Part shown: piece after piece, positions 1 through 8,974 of the stretch
Position numbering within the stretch: position 1 is the stretch's first letter
Layout of the letters: every line of letters begins with the position of its first letter
The notes under the pieces: generated by a model
The model's input: the letters and a program-made list of their open reading frames with translations, nothing else
Database searches by the model: none
What the model was told of the DNA's origin: nothing
Made by a program: the position numbers and the translations under genes
Assembly (NCBI GenBank): GCA_964539825.1
Contig: CAZIKF010000002.1
Coordinates: 1-64,000, forward strand
DNA: 64,000 bases
DNA from: CAZIKF01 sp964539825
GTDB lineage: Bacteria; Muiribacteriota; UBA6191
Direction: 5' to 3'

Positions 1-36
1 ATTGACGATATTCCCGATGACGAAATTCCTTTCTAG
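1..36 (+). CDS. ssb: Single-stranded DNA-binding protein, C-terminal end (partial)
   Basis: The first 36 bases encode IDDIPDDEIPF and a TAG stop. This is the acidic tail with terminal -IPF by which SSB recruits replication and repair partners. Only the tail is in the window; the OB fold lies upstream. The position just before rpsR matches the common rpsF-ssb-rpsR order, which supports the call although only eleven residues are visible. Confidence 0.8.
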   Translation: MDDIPDDEIPF

Positions 37-60
37 GATAGGGAATTTGAGGAGTCTATA

Positions 61-363
61 ATGCCTAGAAATTATGATAATGGAAAAAAGAAAAAGAAAG
101 AGAAAAAGAGAAGGCGCAAACTTCTTCTACAAACAAAACTGGGATTCGACGGCAAAAGAAAACCCAATATTTTTGCCAGAGACAGTGTAACGGAAATTGA
201 TTACAAAGATGTTTCCTTGCTTAAGAAGCTCATCAATGACCGCGGAGCTATCCTGCCCGCACGTCAAACGGGTGCTGCAAAAAGGCAGCCCGAGGTGACT
301 CAAGCAATAAAGAGAGCGCGCTTCATGGCTCTGCTTCCCTATTGCCCAGAAAAGTATATCTAA
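61..363 (+). CDS. rpsR: 30S ribosomal protein bS18
   Basis: This 100-residue protein is bS18, which binds the platform of the small subunit with bS6. The core is recognisable: an IDYKDVSLL segment followed by LKKLINDRGAILPARQTG and then an Arg/Lys-rich KRQPEVTQAIKRARFMALLPY stretch, read here in separate pieces. The N-terminus carries a long lysine/arginine run (about residues 9-21) that is more basic than usual. A GAGGAG ribosome binding site lies at about 48-53 before the ATG. It follows ssb by 24 bases and is followed one base later by the DUF2232 gene, so it belongs to one operon. Confidence 0.95.
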   Translation: MPRNYDNGKKKKKEKKRRRKLLLQTKLGFDGKRKPNIFARDSVTEIDYKDVSLLKKLINDRGAILPARQTGAAKRQPEVTQAIKRARFMALLPYCPEKYI

Positions 364-364
364 A

Positions 365-1408
365 ATGAGGCATCAGAACCTGGCCCTTTCACGGTCGGCC
401 CTTCTGGTGGCTTTGACCGTAGCTATTTTTGCGTTGCTGCCTTTCCCCGTATTGGGAATGGCGGCATCTTTGCTTTTACCCGTGCCGCTCATTCTATTAG
501 GGGTTTCCCATGGGACCAAGTACCTGTGGATGGGGCTGCTCGGAGTCATGATTCTCATTAGTATGTTTTTCGGGCCGCTCTCTCTCTTTCTCTATATTCC
601 CCTGGGGGCTTGTTCTCTTGCCCTGGGCTGGTGCTTTTTGAAGCAGTATTCCATAGGAAAAGTATTGATCTTCGGGTGGTTAGCGGTAGGAGCCGCAGGA
701 TTCTTAGATTTCACCGTTGGATCCCAACTGGCTGGAGTGGATCCCGAAAAAGAATTGGCTACATTAAAGGAAAACTTCCTTTCCTATTTTGAAAAGAACC
801 TACTCGAACCCGCAAAAAAAGGACGCCTACGTCTTGAGCAGGAATACCAGGAGCTTAGTACGGTCGTGACCGCCAGCATTGAAGAGATCGATGCCAAAAA
901 GAAGGAACTGGGTTCTTACGTGGAAATGGAGGATAAGAGCCAGAGAATGATGGAGCAAATCCACATTCTGATGAAAAACCCCTATCCTATATTCGGATTC
1001 TGGATTGTGGTTTTCTTAATTTTAGAGGTACTTCTCGCTCGATATTTCATTCACAGATTTCGCTTTGGAGAGGTACCTCCCATTGAGTTCTCTAAATGGA
1101 AATGCCCGGGAATGATCAGTTGGATCTTTCTTTTGCTCATGCTGGGTAATGTCTATTTTCAGGATTCTGGAATTCTTTCAAACGAGGATTGGGTCCTTGG
1201 TTTTAGCTATACCATGCATATGGTCTATTTCGTATTTGGCTTATCTTTTATCAGTTTCTTTATGCTGCGATGGAAGCTCTCTGTACCCCTGCGAGTGGCT
1301 TTATTCTTCCTCAGCTTTATGTTTATGCAGGTTCTGGTATTTATAGGGATTTTCGACAGTCTCTTCAATGTAAGGAAAAATCATATCAATGGCTCTGAAA
1401 GAGCCTGA
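365..1408 (+). CDS. DUF2232 (YybS-like) polytopic membrane protein
   Basis: A 347-residue integral membrane protein. Several hydrophobic helices occupy about residues 10-110. A charged, helical soluble stretch follows (about 120-205, rich in Glu and Lys). A second group of helices spans about 210-335. This topology and the location between rpsR and rplI match the DUF2232/YybS family, which is found at this place in Deltaproteobacteria and Bacilli. The molecular function is unknown. The ATG lies one base after the rpsR stop, so translation is probably coupled. The family call rests on gene order and topology more than on a sequence motif. Confidence 0.75.
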   Translation: MRHQNLALSRSALLVALTVAIFALLPFPVLGMAASLLLPVPLILLGVSHGTKYLWMGLLGVMILISMFFGPLSLFLYIPLGACSLALGWCFLKQYSIGKVLIFGWLAVGAAGFLDFTVGSQLAGVDPEKELATLKENFLSYFEKNLLEPAKKGRLRLEQEYQELSTVVTASIEEIDAKKKELGSYVEMEDKSQRMMEQIHILMKNPYPIFGFWIVVFLILEVLLARYFIHRFRFGEVPPIEFSKWKCPGMISWIFLLLMLGNVYFQDSGILSNEDWVLGFSYTMHMVYFVFGLSFISFFMLRWKLSVPLRVALFFLSFMFMQVLVFIGIFDSLFNVRKNHINGSERA

Positions 1409-1425
1409 ATTCAAGGAGTACGGTT

Positions 1426-1962
1426 GTGGAAGTATTGTTAACTGAAGATATACCCAGTCTAGGAATTTCCAATGAGGTAGTTATTGTGAAAGATGGTTAT
1501 GCGAGAAACTATCTTCTTCCTCAAGGCCTTGCCATTTTAGCTACCGCTGCTGTCAAAAAGGAGCGCGCTAAAAAGATTGCCAAGGCTATGGAGCGCAAAG
1601 AAGAGCGAATGTCTCAAGCTCAGGAATTGGCAGATCGCATGGCCAGGATCCATATTGACTTTGAGCGAAAATCCTCCGAAGAAGGGAAATTATTTGGCTC
1701 TGTAACCAAGGGTGATATTGTCGAAGAACTCGAAAATACGCACCTGATCAAGATTGATCGTAAGCAGATCCATCTGGAAAATCCTCTCAAAATGATTGGA
1801 GAAAATCAGATACGGATTCGCCTTGAATCTGGCATTTCGGCGAATCTCGTTGTTATGATAAATCCTGAAGGCGGCGCAGTAAAAGTGCCCGCTGCAGAGG
1901 AAACTCCTCAGAAAGACCCTTCCCAGGCAGAAGAGAAGAACGAAGAAGAAGCCACAGCCTGA
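1426..1962 (+). CDS. rplI: 50S ribosomal protein bL9
   Basis: bL9 is a two-domain protein of the large subunit near the L1 stalk. The N-terminal domain is clear: EVLLTEDIPSLG, then VKDGYARNYLLPQGLA. The long connecting helix follows (about residues 40-80) and then the C-terminal domain with KLFGSVTKGDIVEEL. The start is GTG at 1426, preceded by AAGGAG at 1412-1417. At 178 residues it is longer than the usual roughly 150, because of an acidic Glu/Ala/Pro tail from about residue 153. It lies between the DUF2232 gene and dnaB in the same operon. Confidence 0.95.
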   Translation: MEVLLTEDIPSLGISNEVVIVKDGYARNYLLPQGLAILATAAVKKERAKKIAKAMERKEERMSQAQELADRMARIHIDFERKSSEEGKLFGSVTKGDIVEELENTHLIKIDRKQIHLENPLKMIGENQIRIRLESGISANLVVMINPEGGAVKVPAAEETPQKDPSQAEEKNEEEATA

Positions 1963-1981
1963 GTAATAGAGTATCTGGTAC

Positions 1982-3361
1982 ATGGACGAAGATCGACTTC
2001 AATCCATACCTCCTCACAATCTTGAGGCTGAGCAGAATTTACTCGCGACCTTATTGAATTTTCCCGAAAAGGTTCAGGATCTTCAAGGGAAGGTCCGTCG
2101 AGAAGATTTCTATAAGAAAATTCATCAAGAGGTTTACCAGGCAATTCTAGATCTTGATTCCAGCGGAGACGAAGTGGATTTCGTAACCGTAGGGGATAGG
2201 CTGGATTCTTCGCGCACCTACCAGGAACAGGACGGCAGGGTCTATCTTGAAGGATTGATGCAGATCGTACCGGGAAGTGCCAATCCGGCCACCTATGCCA
2301 AAATTCTGACGGACAAGTCGCGCAGAAGAAAACTAATCCATATCCTCAGGGAGTTCATGTCCCGATCTTTTGACACTTCTGAAGAGATGGAATTTCTCCT
2401 GCAGGAAGTGGAACAAAGAGTCTTTGGTGTCGCTGATTTTTCCTCAGAAAAGAGCTATAGGCCGGCCAGGGAAATCGCCGATGAAAGCTGGGAAATCATC
2501 GCTCAGCTTCATAATCAGGATGATAGCCAAACCAGGGGTGTTCCGTCGGGGTTTAAGGACCTCGACCAGTTGACCAATGGATTTCAAGAATCTGATATGA
2601 TAGTAGTTGGTGCCCGTCCTTCCATGGGAAAGACAGCGCTATGCCTGCAGTTAGCCTTACATGCATCACTAAAGTGTGAGGTTCCCACTATCATCTACTC
2701 TCTCGAGATGGCTGGTAAACAGTTGATTAATAGGATGCTCTCGGGCATCGCTGAAATAGACGGCATGAATCTTCAGAAGGGTAGGCTGAGCGATAATGAA
2801 ATCTCCAGGCTGACCAGGGCTCTTGGGCAAATTGACGCAGCCCCCCTTTTCATCAATGAATATGCCGGGATGACACTTCCCGATATTCGAAATGACCTGC
2901 GCCGGCTTGGCCGAAAGCTCTCCAGGGGTAAAAACCCCCAGAAATTGGGCCTGGTAATCATCGATTATCTTCAGCTAATCCTCTCCTTTGATAAGAAGCC
3001 AAATGAACAGGAAAGAATCGCTGAGATTTCAAGGGGCTTGAAAGGAATAGCCCGAGAGTTTAAGGTTCCCATCATTGTCTTGTCACAACTCTCCAGAAAA
3101 GTAGAAGACCGTAAGGAAAAACAGCCTATGCTTTCTGATTTGAGGGAATCTGGCGCGATTGAGCAGGATGCCGATTTAGTAATCATGGTCCACAGGGAAG
3201 AGTACTATTCTCCAGATAAACCAGAATTTCGTGGAATCACGGATTTACTGGTGAGAAAGCATCGAAATGGTCCTACAGGTGATGTTAAGGTACACTTTGA
3301 TCGAAGAACTGGAACCTTCAAAGATCTCGCCCGGACTGATGGTTTGGGCGGTACGATGTGA
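1982..3361 (+). CDS. dnaB: Replicative DNA helicase DnaB
   Basis: The 459-residue hexameric helicase unwinds DNA ahead of the replisome. The N-terminal primase-interacting domain begins with PPHNLEAEQNLLATLL (about residues 9-24). The RecA-like C-terminal domain contains Walker A GARPSMGKTALCLQLA (about residue 210), the SLEM motif (about residue 240), Walker B LVIIDYLQLI (about residue 325) and LSDLRESGAIEQDADLVI (about residue 385). Length is normal and no intein is seen. Its TGA stop overlaps the GTG start of the next gene (GTGA at 3358-3361), which suggests translational coupling. Confidence 0.96.
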   Translation: MDEDRLQSIPPHNLEAEQNLLATLLNFPEKVQDLQGKVRREDFYKKIHQEVYQAILDLDSSGDEVDFVTVGDRLDSSRTYQEQDGRVYLEGLMQIVPGSANPATYAKILTDKSRRRKLIHILREFMSRSFDTSEEMEFLLQEVEQRVFGVADFSSEKSYRPAREIADESWEIIAQLHNQDDSQTRGVPSGFKDLDQLTNGFQESDMIVVGARPSMGKTALCLQLALHASLKCEVPTIIYSLEMAGKQLINRMLSGIAEIDGMNLQKGRLSDNEISRLTRALGQIDAAPLFINEYAGMTLPDIRNDLRRLGRKLSRGKNPQKLGLVIIDYLQLILSFDKKPNEQERIAEISRGLKGIAREFKVPIIVLSQLSRKVEDRKEKQPMLSDLRESGAIEQDADLVIMVHREEYYSPDKPEFRGITDLLVRKHRNGPTGDVKVHFDRRTGTFKDLARTDGLGGTM

Positions 3362-5646
3362 TCCAGGCCGAGAGTCTTCTCGATATTCTTGGGACTATTC
3401 TCCACAATCACTTTGGGTATCTGCCTTCCATCTTAAAGGGTTCTCGTAAAGAACTGGTGGATTCCAGCCTGAAGTTGATTGCTGAAATCCGCTTACACCG
3501 CTTCGATTCCTACATCGAATCCTTTGAGATGTTCAAGGTGAATTTTCCAGGCTGCCTTGAAGTTGCCAGAAACAAACCTACCAAGGGTATTCTCAAGGTC
3601 CTTCTAAAAAATCTTTCGGAGTTTCCTGTTCGAGATCAGTTAGGAATTTACTCTGTTCTCCCGGAATTTCCCTACCCGGATGAGATCACCAACTTTCTCA
3701 TTTCCAGACATGCTAGTGTGGAGGAGGTCGTTGAAAAGGACCTCCTAATCTGTTTGATACAGTTAGGAACTAAGAAAGGATTAAACTTTTGCCTTGAAAG
3801 AGTACTGGATCTCGATAAAACTGTCCATTGCCAGATCCTCCAGTCCCTTCTGCTGAAGAAGTCCCGATTTGACAGGGAAACAACCAGGGTCCTCGTTCAA
3901 CGATTCAATCAATCTGAAACTCCAGAACTCAAGGCCTGCTATCTCAGTCTGGCCTCCCGGGGAGATGAAGAACTCATTTTTTCCACTCTGGTCAAATCAT
4001 TAACAAAGCAGCCTGAACCCATTGTCAACGCGGCTATCGAGGCACTGATAGAGCTTGGCAGACATGAACAGCTTTCTGTACAGATTTTGGAATTGTACAG
4101 TAATTCACGATTTTACCGACTATCCATGAACGTGGGAAAAGTCTACGGCATTCGATTCCAAAAGAGCCAGGATAGCGATGCGCTATCTCAAGGCATGAAG
4201 ATTCTATCCTACCTACTCAATGAAGACTCCAGAGACGCTCAATTAGCAGCATTAGAAATCGCGGAATACTATGTCATGGACTCAAGGGTTCTTGACTGGG
4301 TTAGCTCCTTACTCCTGTCTGAAAGTCACGCTCAGCTTCTTGATAGAGTAATGAGTTTTTTAGGGGCTAATCCGGGCGAATCAGTTAAACAGGTTCTCAA
4401 AAAAGCCTATGATCGAGAGCTGCCAAATTTCAAAGGCCGAGTATTGGACATTCTGGGCAGCTATGAAGACTTGGAGCTTTTTGAATTCTTTATGGAAGTC
4501 ACGAAGACTGAAGCCGCGTTGGAGGATCCTTCTTTAGCCTGCAAAGCATTGATCAGCGCTTCCAAAGCAGTCCCAGAAGGTCAAGGAGATCGCATTCAGA
4601 CCTATCTTTCGCATGAAAAGCCAGAGATACAAGCGGCAGCAATTGAATGCGTGAGATTTTATAACGGCGAAGGAATGCGCGCGTCACTGGAGCGCAATTA
4701 CACCAAGTATACCGGTCGCAATCGCACCCGAGCCGCCACAGTCCTTTTTGGCCTTGGGGTACCCTATGTCTTGGATGACCTATTGAGTATGCTCGCCTCC
4801 GAGCAGCCTCAGGATCAAAAGATAGCTATCGACGCGCTACACCAAATTTATTGTTTCGTGAGAGATACCCCCTTAGATTTCATATCCAGGGAAGTCATAG
4901 ATTTACTTGAAATAGCCTACCGAGAAACAGAGTCTCGCCTTGCCAAAGAGAGTCTTCTGACTGAATCTGAGGTATCTCCTTTTCTTCAAGTCAGGCTATG
5001 GGAATTGGAGGGGAAAACTGAGCAGGCACTGGAATTCCTGAATCAGCCACAGTTTGAGGATTCCGAGAGTTTTTTTCTAGACCTTGGAAAAATTTACTTT
5101 GCCAGAAAACTTGGTATGGATGTGGAGCCTGAAATATGTTTGCGTTTGATGAACCAGGATGCCGGTTGTCTATTACCTTACGAGATCCTGGGAGCACAGC
5201 TTCGAGAGAAGAAGCGCAAGACGGAATTTCTGGTGAATCAAGTAAAGCTCCTTGAAATTGTCCATCATTATAATGGAGAAGTGTTAGAAATGTTGGGAGA
5301 ATTCTCCCAGGAGGAGATGAATTCCGCCCTCTTCAAGAATCTACTGAAGTTCTGCCAAACAGGTGGATTACCAAAAAACCACACACTGCATAATATTCTT
5401 TTTCAGGTCCATATCAATCTGCGTCATTATCACCAGGCTTTTCGTCATATGTGTTACGCCTTTCTAACCTTGGAAAGTCCAAACTATCTGGTGGAATTTG
5501 CCACGGCGGCAATCAAATGCGGATACCTTGAAAAGGGATCTAAGATCTGTAAAGAGGGAATCCGTTTGAGTCCAGACACATCCATTCAGGAAAAACTAAA
5601 GCTATTGGAACAAAAAATCAGGGAGTTAACTGGAGGCGCTCAATGA
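3358..5646 (+). CDS. Large HEAT/TPR alpha-solenoid protein
   Basis: A 762-residue protein without signal peptide or membrane segment. Repeated helix pairs of the HEAT type can be read across about residues 85-520, for example around PIVNAAIEALIELG and PEIQAAAIECV. The C-terminal part (about 560-760) is more TPR-like, with alternating small and aromatic positions around HYHQAFRHMCYAFLTL. It probably works as a cytoplasmic scaffold; no catalytic motif is visible. It starts with GTG overlapping the dnaB stop and ends in an ATGA overlap with the FKBP gene, so the three are co-translated. Two more HEAT proteins occur in the signalling operon at 37022-42694. Confidence 0.7.
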   Translation: MIQAESLLDILGTILHNHFGYLPSILKGSRKELVDSSLKLIAEIRLHRFDSYIESFEMFKVNFPGCLEVARNKPTKGILKVLLKNLSEFPVRDQLGIYSVLPEFPYPDEITNFLISRHASVEEVVEKDLLICLIQLGTKKGLNFCLERVLDLDKTVHCQILQSLLLKKSRFDRETTRVLVQRFNQSETPELKACYLSLASRGDEELIFSTLVKSLTKQPEPIVNAAIEALIELGRHEQLSVQILELYSNSRFYRLSMNVGKVYGIRFQKSQDSDALSQGMKILSYLLNEDSRDAQLAALEIAEYYVMDSRVLDWVSSLLLSESHAQLLDRVMSFLGANPGESVKQVLKKAYDRELPNFKGRVLDILGSYEDLELFEFFMEVTKTEAALEDPSLACKALISASKAVPEGQGDRIQTYLSHEKPEIQAAAIECVRFYNGEGMRASLERNYTKYTGRNRTRAATVLFGLGVPYVLDDLLSMLASEQPQDQKIAIDALHQIYCFVRDTPLDFISREVIDLLEIAYRETESRLAKESLLTESEVSPFLQVRLWELEGKTEQALEFLNQPQFEDSESFFLDLGKIYFARKLGMDVEPEICLRLMNQDAGCLLPYEILGAQLREKKRKTEFLVNQVKLLEIVHHYNGEVLEMLGEFSQEEMNSALFKNLLKFCQTGGLPKNHTLHNILFQVHINLRHYHQAFRHMCYAFLTLESPNYLVEFATAAIKCGYLEKGSKICKEGIRLSPDTSIQEKLKLLEQKIRELTGGAQ

Positions 5647-6551
5647 GCCCTGGTTACTCCAATAAGCTTTCGCCCGTACAATCAACTCTGATTGTGGTAG
5701 CCCTGGTCTTTTTTTCGACCATGCTATTTTTGATTCATGAGGTTCTTTCCTCACATCCCTCCCATTCTCTTGAATCTACAAAATTTCGCGCTTCCCTGGA
5801 AGTTTCCACCAGCTTACTCGGTCCGGAGTCAAAGATTTTGATACACACTTTAAGATCTGGAACTGGGCCTCGTCCGAAGTTGGGGGACAGGGTGAAAATT
5901 CATTATCGGGGTAGTTTTGAAGATGGTACTGAATTCGATTCTTCCTACCGCAAGAAGACTCCACTAGAGTTCGTGGTAGGACATGGAAGGGTCATTGACG
6001 GAATGGATTACGGAGTACAGAAAATTCAATTGGGCTCTCTATCTAAAATCTGGATTCCCTGGGAAATGGCCTATGGCGCCAATGGTTACGCCTCCGTGAT
6101 CCCTCCTAAATCCAACCTCATGTTTGAGGTAGAATTGCTATCCCTCGAGCCTTCCGGCATGCCGGATCGAGTTCCCGATCTTGTCGGAATGGAGCCAGTA
6201 CCCATCGGAGATCTTAAAGTCTGGACCTTGAGGGAAGGAGAGGGTAAGCCAGCCAGCCAGGGTGATATTTTGAAAGTTCATTTTGTAGGATGGCTAAAGA
6301 ATGGAGATATCTTTGAAAGCTCCTATTTCTCTGAAAAGCCGGCCAGTTACCGACAGGGCTCAAGAGCCATTCAGGGCTGGAAAGAAGTGATGCAAATTGC
6401 ACGGGCCTCGGATATCCTCTTCGTTGAAATCCCGCCCCACCTGGGCTATGGACCACAAGCTCTCAAAGAAATACCCGCCGATTCGATGCTGCGTTTTCAA
6501 ATTGAAATCCTGTCCATTGAAAGAAAACCAACTGAAGAGGAACAACCTTAG
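5643..6551 (+). CDS. Tandem-domain FKBP-type peptidyl-prolyl isomerase, membrane-anchored
   Basis: A 302-residue protein that probably catalyses proline isomerisation during folding in the cell envelope. One hydrophobic segment (about residues 14-33) could be a signal anchor. FKBP domain 1 (about 75-175) has GDRVKIHYRGSFEDGTEFDSS, here read in pieces, then the VIDGMDYG and AYGANGYASVIPP segments and keeps the usual fold signature. Domain 2 (about 190-290) begins GDILKVHFVGWLKNGDIFESS and ends IPADSMLRFQIEILSI; it is more divergent (AIQGWKEVMQ replaces the usual VIxGW..G.. pattern) and may be less active. The start overlaps the upstream stop as ATGA. Confidence 0.85.
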   Translation: MSPGYSNKLSPVQSTLIVVALVFFSTMLFLIHEVLSSHPSHSLESTKFRASLEVSTSLLGPESKILIHTLRSGTGPRPKLGDRVKIHYRGSFEDGTEFDSSYRKKTPLEFVVGHGRVIDGMDYGVQKIQLGSLSKIWIPWEMAYGANGYASVIPPKSNLMFEVELLSLEPSGMPDRVPDLVGMEPVPIGDLKVWTLREGEGKPASQGDILKVHFVGWLKNGDIFESSYFSEKPASYRQGSRAIQGWKEVMQIARASDILFVEIPPHLGYGPQALKEIPADSMLRFQIEILSIERKPTEEEQP

Positions 6552-6684
6552 AATCTGTTCACGATCTCTTAAAAAGAAATCCTCTTGTTTCTAATCTAAA
6601 TTTTTCGCATAATGCTGACGATTTTTGTTGAGTACGAATGAGAATGTCGACGAACCTTACCCTGACTGGAAAGGAAAAAAAGTA

Positions 6685-6834
6685 ATGAGCAATCCTTATG
6701 AGGTTGAAATTGAAGAAGATCTTTGGAACAGCTTTCAGAAAGTTTGTGATCAAGACGGGGTCGATCCTCATACGGAAATCAAACAGACCATAGAAAACTA
6801 TATTGTGTCTGTTCAAGAGGAAAGTGAATTATAA
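6685..6834 (+). CDS. Small acidic hypothetical protein (49 aa)
   Basis: A short reading frame encoding an acidic protein that starts MSNPYEVEIEEDLWNSF and has no recognised family. A longer version from a TTG at 6625 is possible. The ATG at 6685 is preferred because it follows a purine-rich GGAAAGGAAAAAAAG stretch and because the upstream residues look non-coding. The predicted helix with regularly spaced charges could resemble a ribbon-helix-helix type fold, but this is a guess. The TAA stop abuts the stop codon of the convergent anti-sigma gene with no base between them. Confidence 0.55.
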   Translation: MSNPYEVEIEEDLWNSFQKVCDQDGVDPHTEIKQTIENYIVSVQEESEL

Positions 6835-8157
6835 CTAATTCTTGGACGCGACGCAGCGAATCCCTGCGTTTCCGTAGATTTCGTCCTTAATTCCTTCAAA
6901 ACTTTTGGAAATAACACTTTTGTCTGCGGAATCCAGGTAAGAACCACCCTTCATCACACGTAGATTGTCTCCCATTCCAGGTATAAGGCCGCTCTTATTA
7001 ACGGGAATATCCGATACCCACTCGCGAACATTTCCAACCATTTCATAAACGCCAAAAGGGGACACATTTAGGGGGAAGTCTCCAATTGCAACAATGCCCC
7101 CACCTGATTCCTTCGTGTTGGCAAAACGATGTTGGTAATCATTGCCCCATGGATATCTGGTCATAGAATTGCCCTTGGCGGCTCTCTCCCATTGAGCATT
7201 TGTAGGGAGTTTCTTTCCCTCCCAGGAACAAAACGCGTCGGCATCTTCCCAGCTCACATAGGTGACTGGCTTGAGCCCAGATTCATCTATTTGATCATAG
7301 GTCCCGGATATCCAATGAAAAGGTGCTCGATGGCCAGTTTCATGAACAAAAGTGAGATATTCTCGGTTCGTTACCGGAAACTTATCGATTGAGAATCCCT
7401 GCGAACTTGTTTGTAGTTCACTGGAACTAACCCTGGTTTCCATCCTTATCTCTACCATGGCATGAAGATCTTCGGGCTCAATGATCATTCCTGGAGGATC
7501 ATCTTCGAGCACGACTTGCAGCGTCTGCTCTACCTTGGATGCCGGCTCAGGACTTACTGTACTAAGAAGACTTTCCTCTCCAAGGCTTGCCAGGATAGGA
7601 CTTTTAACCTCGGGAGTTGAAAAGGAAATTTCAGGCTCAATAGAGGCAAGCTGATCTTCCGCTGAAAGCTCCGATTCCCGCTCCTCTGTGTTGAGCTTAT
7701 TTTGGTCATCAACCTGCAAAAGGGTATACCGCTTGCTTGCCGAATTAGGCTCATCTGCCAAAGATGCCAGGACCACTGACCTCTCTGGAATCGGATCACT
7801 GATGAATAAAAATACAAAGCAGGCAGCGGCAGCTATCGCCAACGCTGGAGAATTTCTCTTTAAGCCGAGTCTAATCTTGTCAAAAAGTGTGTATTGTGGA
7901 AGTTCAATTTCCAATTCTTCCAGCTCAAAAAGTCGCTCTTGAAACTTGATCCAACCATTCTCGGGAGGATCAAGCTCAGGGAATTTTGAAAGAACTTTTA
8001 ATTCTTTCTCAAATTCCAGGACTTCTTCATAGGCTGCTTTACAGGGGTCGCACGATTGCAAATGGGTATCTATGTCCTGCCTTTTCGCTGAGTCAAGCTC
8101 TCCATCGATGAAGGCATAGACCTCCTGCTGAATCTCATGGCATATCTTTGAGTTCAT
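6835..8157 (-). CDS. Anti-sigma factor with zinc finger, TM helix and FGE/SUMF1-like domain
   Basis: About 440 residues. The N-terminus is a zinc-binding anti-sigma (zf-HC2/ZAS) domain with the HLQSCDPC (H-x3-C-x2-C) motif at about residues 29-36. A single transmembrane helix follows (about 108-127, ALAIAAAACFVFLFI). A Glu/Ser-rich linker leads to a C-terminal formylglycine-generating-enzyme-like domain (about 245-440) with FPVTNREYLTFV, WEDADAFCSWEGKKLPTNAQW, MVGNVREWVSD and a terminal GNAGIRC. The C-x4-C catalytic cysteine pair of true FGE is missing, so the domain is probably a binding or sensing module outside the cytoplasm. The ATG at 8157 has AGAGG upstream; a GTG at 8163 is possible. 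It follows the sigma factor gene and is its likely partner. Confidence 0.82.
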   Translation of the reverse strand: MNSKICHEIQQEVYAFIDGELDSAKRQDIDTHLQSCDPCKAAYEEVLEFEKELKVLSKFPELDPPENGWIKFQERLFELEELEIELPQYTLFDKIRLGLKRNSPALAIAAAACFVFLFISDPIPERSVVLASLADEPNSASKRYTLLQVDDQNKLNTEERESELSAEDQLASIEPEISFSTPEVKSPILASLGEESLLSTVSPEPASKVEQTLQVVLEDDPPGMIIEPEDLHAMVEIRMETRVSSSELQTSSQGFSIDKFPVTNREYLTFVHETGHRAPFHWISGTYDQIDESGLKPVTYVSWEDADAFCSWEGKKLPTNAQWERAAKGNSMTRYPWGNDYQHRFANTKESGGGIVAIGDFPLNVSPFGVYEMVGNVREWVSDIPVNKSGLIPGMGDNLRVMKGGSYLDSADKSVISKSFEGIKDEIYGNAGIRCVASKN

Positions 8158-8183
8158 ATGCACAGCCTCTCTTTTTCTTATTC

Positions 8184-8777
8184 CTACTTGGTAGGTTCTC
8201 CCTCAGAAAAGTTATCTTTATTAAACTCGGAGTGAAATTTTTTCTTAAAATTCTGCCGGGCTCGAAAAAGCCGCCCTTTTACCACGGTGACACTTTCTCC
8301 CACAATTTCAGAGATTTCCTGGTAAGAATGACCCAGCACAGGTCCTAAAATCATGACTTTCCTCTGGTCCTCAGGTAAGTCTTTGAGTACAGAGGCTATG
8401 TAGCGGCGGTACTCCCTATCCAAAATCTGCTCACTGGGACCCTTATCAGGCGATTGATGCGCATTTTGCTCGGGTAAATCATCCAGAGAACTGCTTCGCT
8501 GTTTCGATTGCTTTTTTATCGCTATGGAGCAAGTATTAAAGGTAACTCTGTAGAGCCAGGTATAAAAAGTGGACCGAAACTTGAAACGCTCCAGACTTTT
8601 ATAGACCTGTAGAAAGGTTTCCTGAGCCGCTTCTTCAGCAAGATTGGAATCCAAGTTGCAAAATCTTAGACATAAGTTGAAGACTTTTTTATAGTATTTT
8701 TGGAAGAGAACTTCGTAGACTTTTCGGTTACCACCAACAAATTCCCGGACCAAGTCTTCATCAGATTTTTTGTCCAT
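8184..8777 (-). CDS. ECF-family RNA polymerase sigma factor
   Basis: About 197 residues. Sigma region 2 (about residues 8-80) shows LVREFVGGNRKVYEVLFQKYY and AEEAAQETFLQVYKSL, and the TWLYRVTFNTC segment. Sigma region 4 (about 125-185) shows LPEDQRKVMILGPVLGHSYQ and the recognition helix SVTVVKGRLFRARQNFKKKF. There is no region 3, as expected for ECF factors. The ATG at 8777 gives the normal N-terminus; an extension to a TTG at 8807 would add ten residues unlike the family. The anti-sigma gene starts 26 bases downstream, so the pair is one regulatory unit responding to an envelope signal. Confidence 0.92.
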   Translation of the reverse strand: MDKKSDEDLVREFVGGNRKVYEVLFQKYYKKVFNLCLRFCNLDSNLAEEAAQETFLQVYKSLERFKFRSTFYTWLYRVTFNTCSIAIKKQSKQRSSSLDDLPEQNAHQSPDKGPSEQILDREYRRYIASVLKDLPEDQRKVMILGPVLGHSYQEISEIVGESVTVVKGRLFRARQNFKKKFHSEFNKDNFSEGEPTK

Positions 8778-8974
8778 TCTAAACCCAGTATATAATAAGA
8801 CAGGCAATTCCCAGTCTATTTCTTAGTCCCACCAGACCTGGAAAACATCTATTCAGTCCCGCTTCAGTGGAGCCAGCCGAACTTCATTAGCAATTGTCGT
8901 AATCCACGCGAGAATGTAGGAATTAACTCAGATGATTTATTCTTCTTTTCTCTTTTCTCTTTTCCAATTAAATT

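Noticed and set aside
6552..6684. Terminator after the FKBP gene
   Set aside because: No convincing hairpin followed by a T-run could be read.
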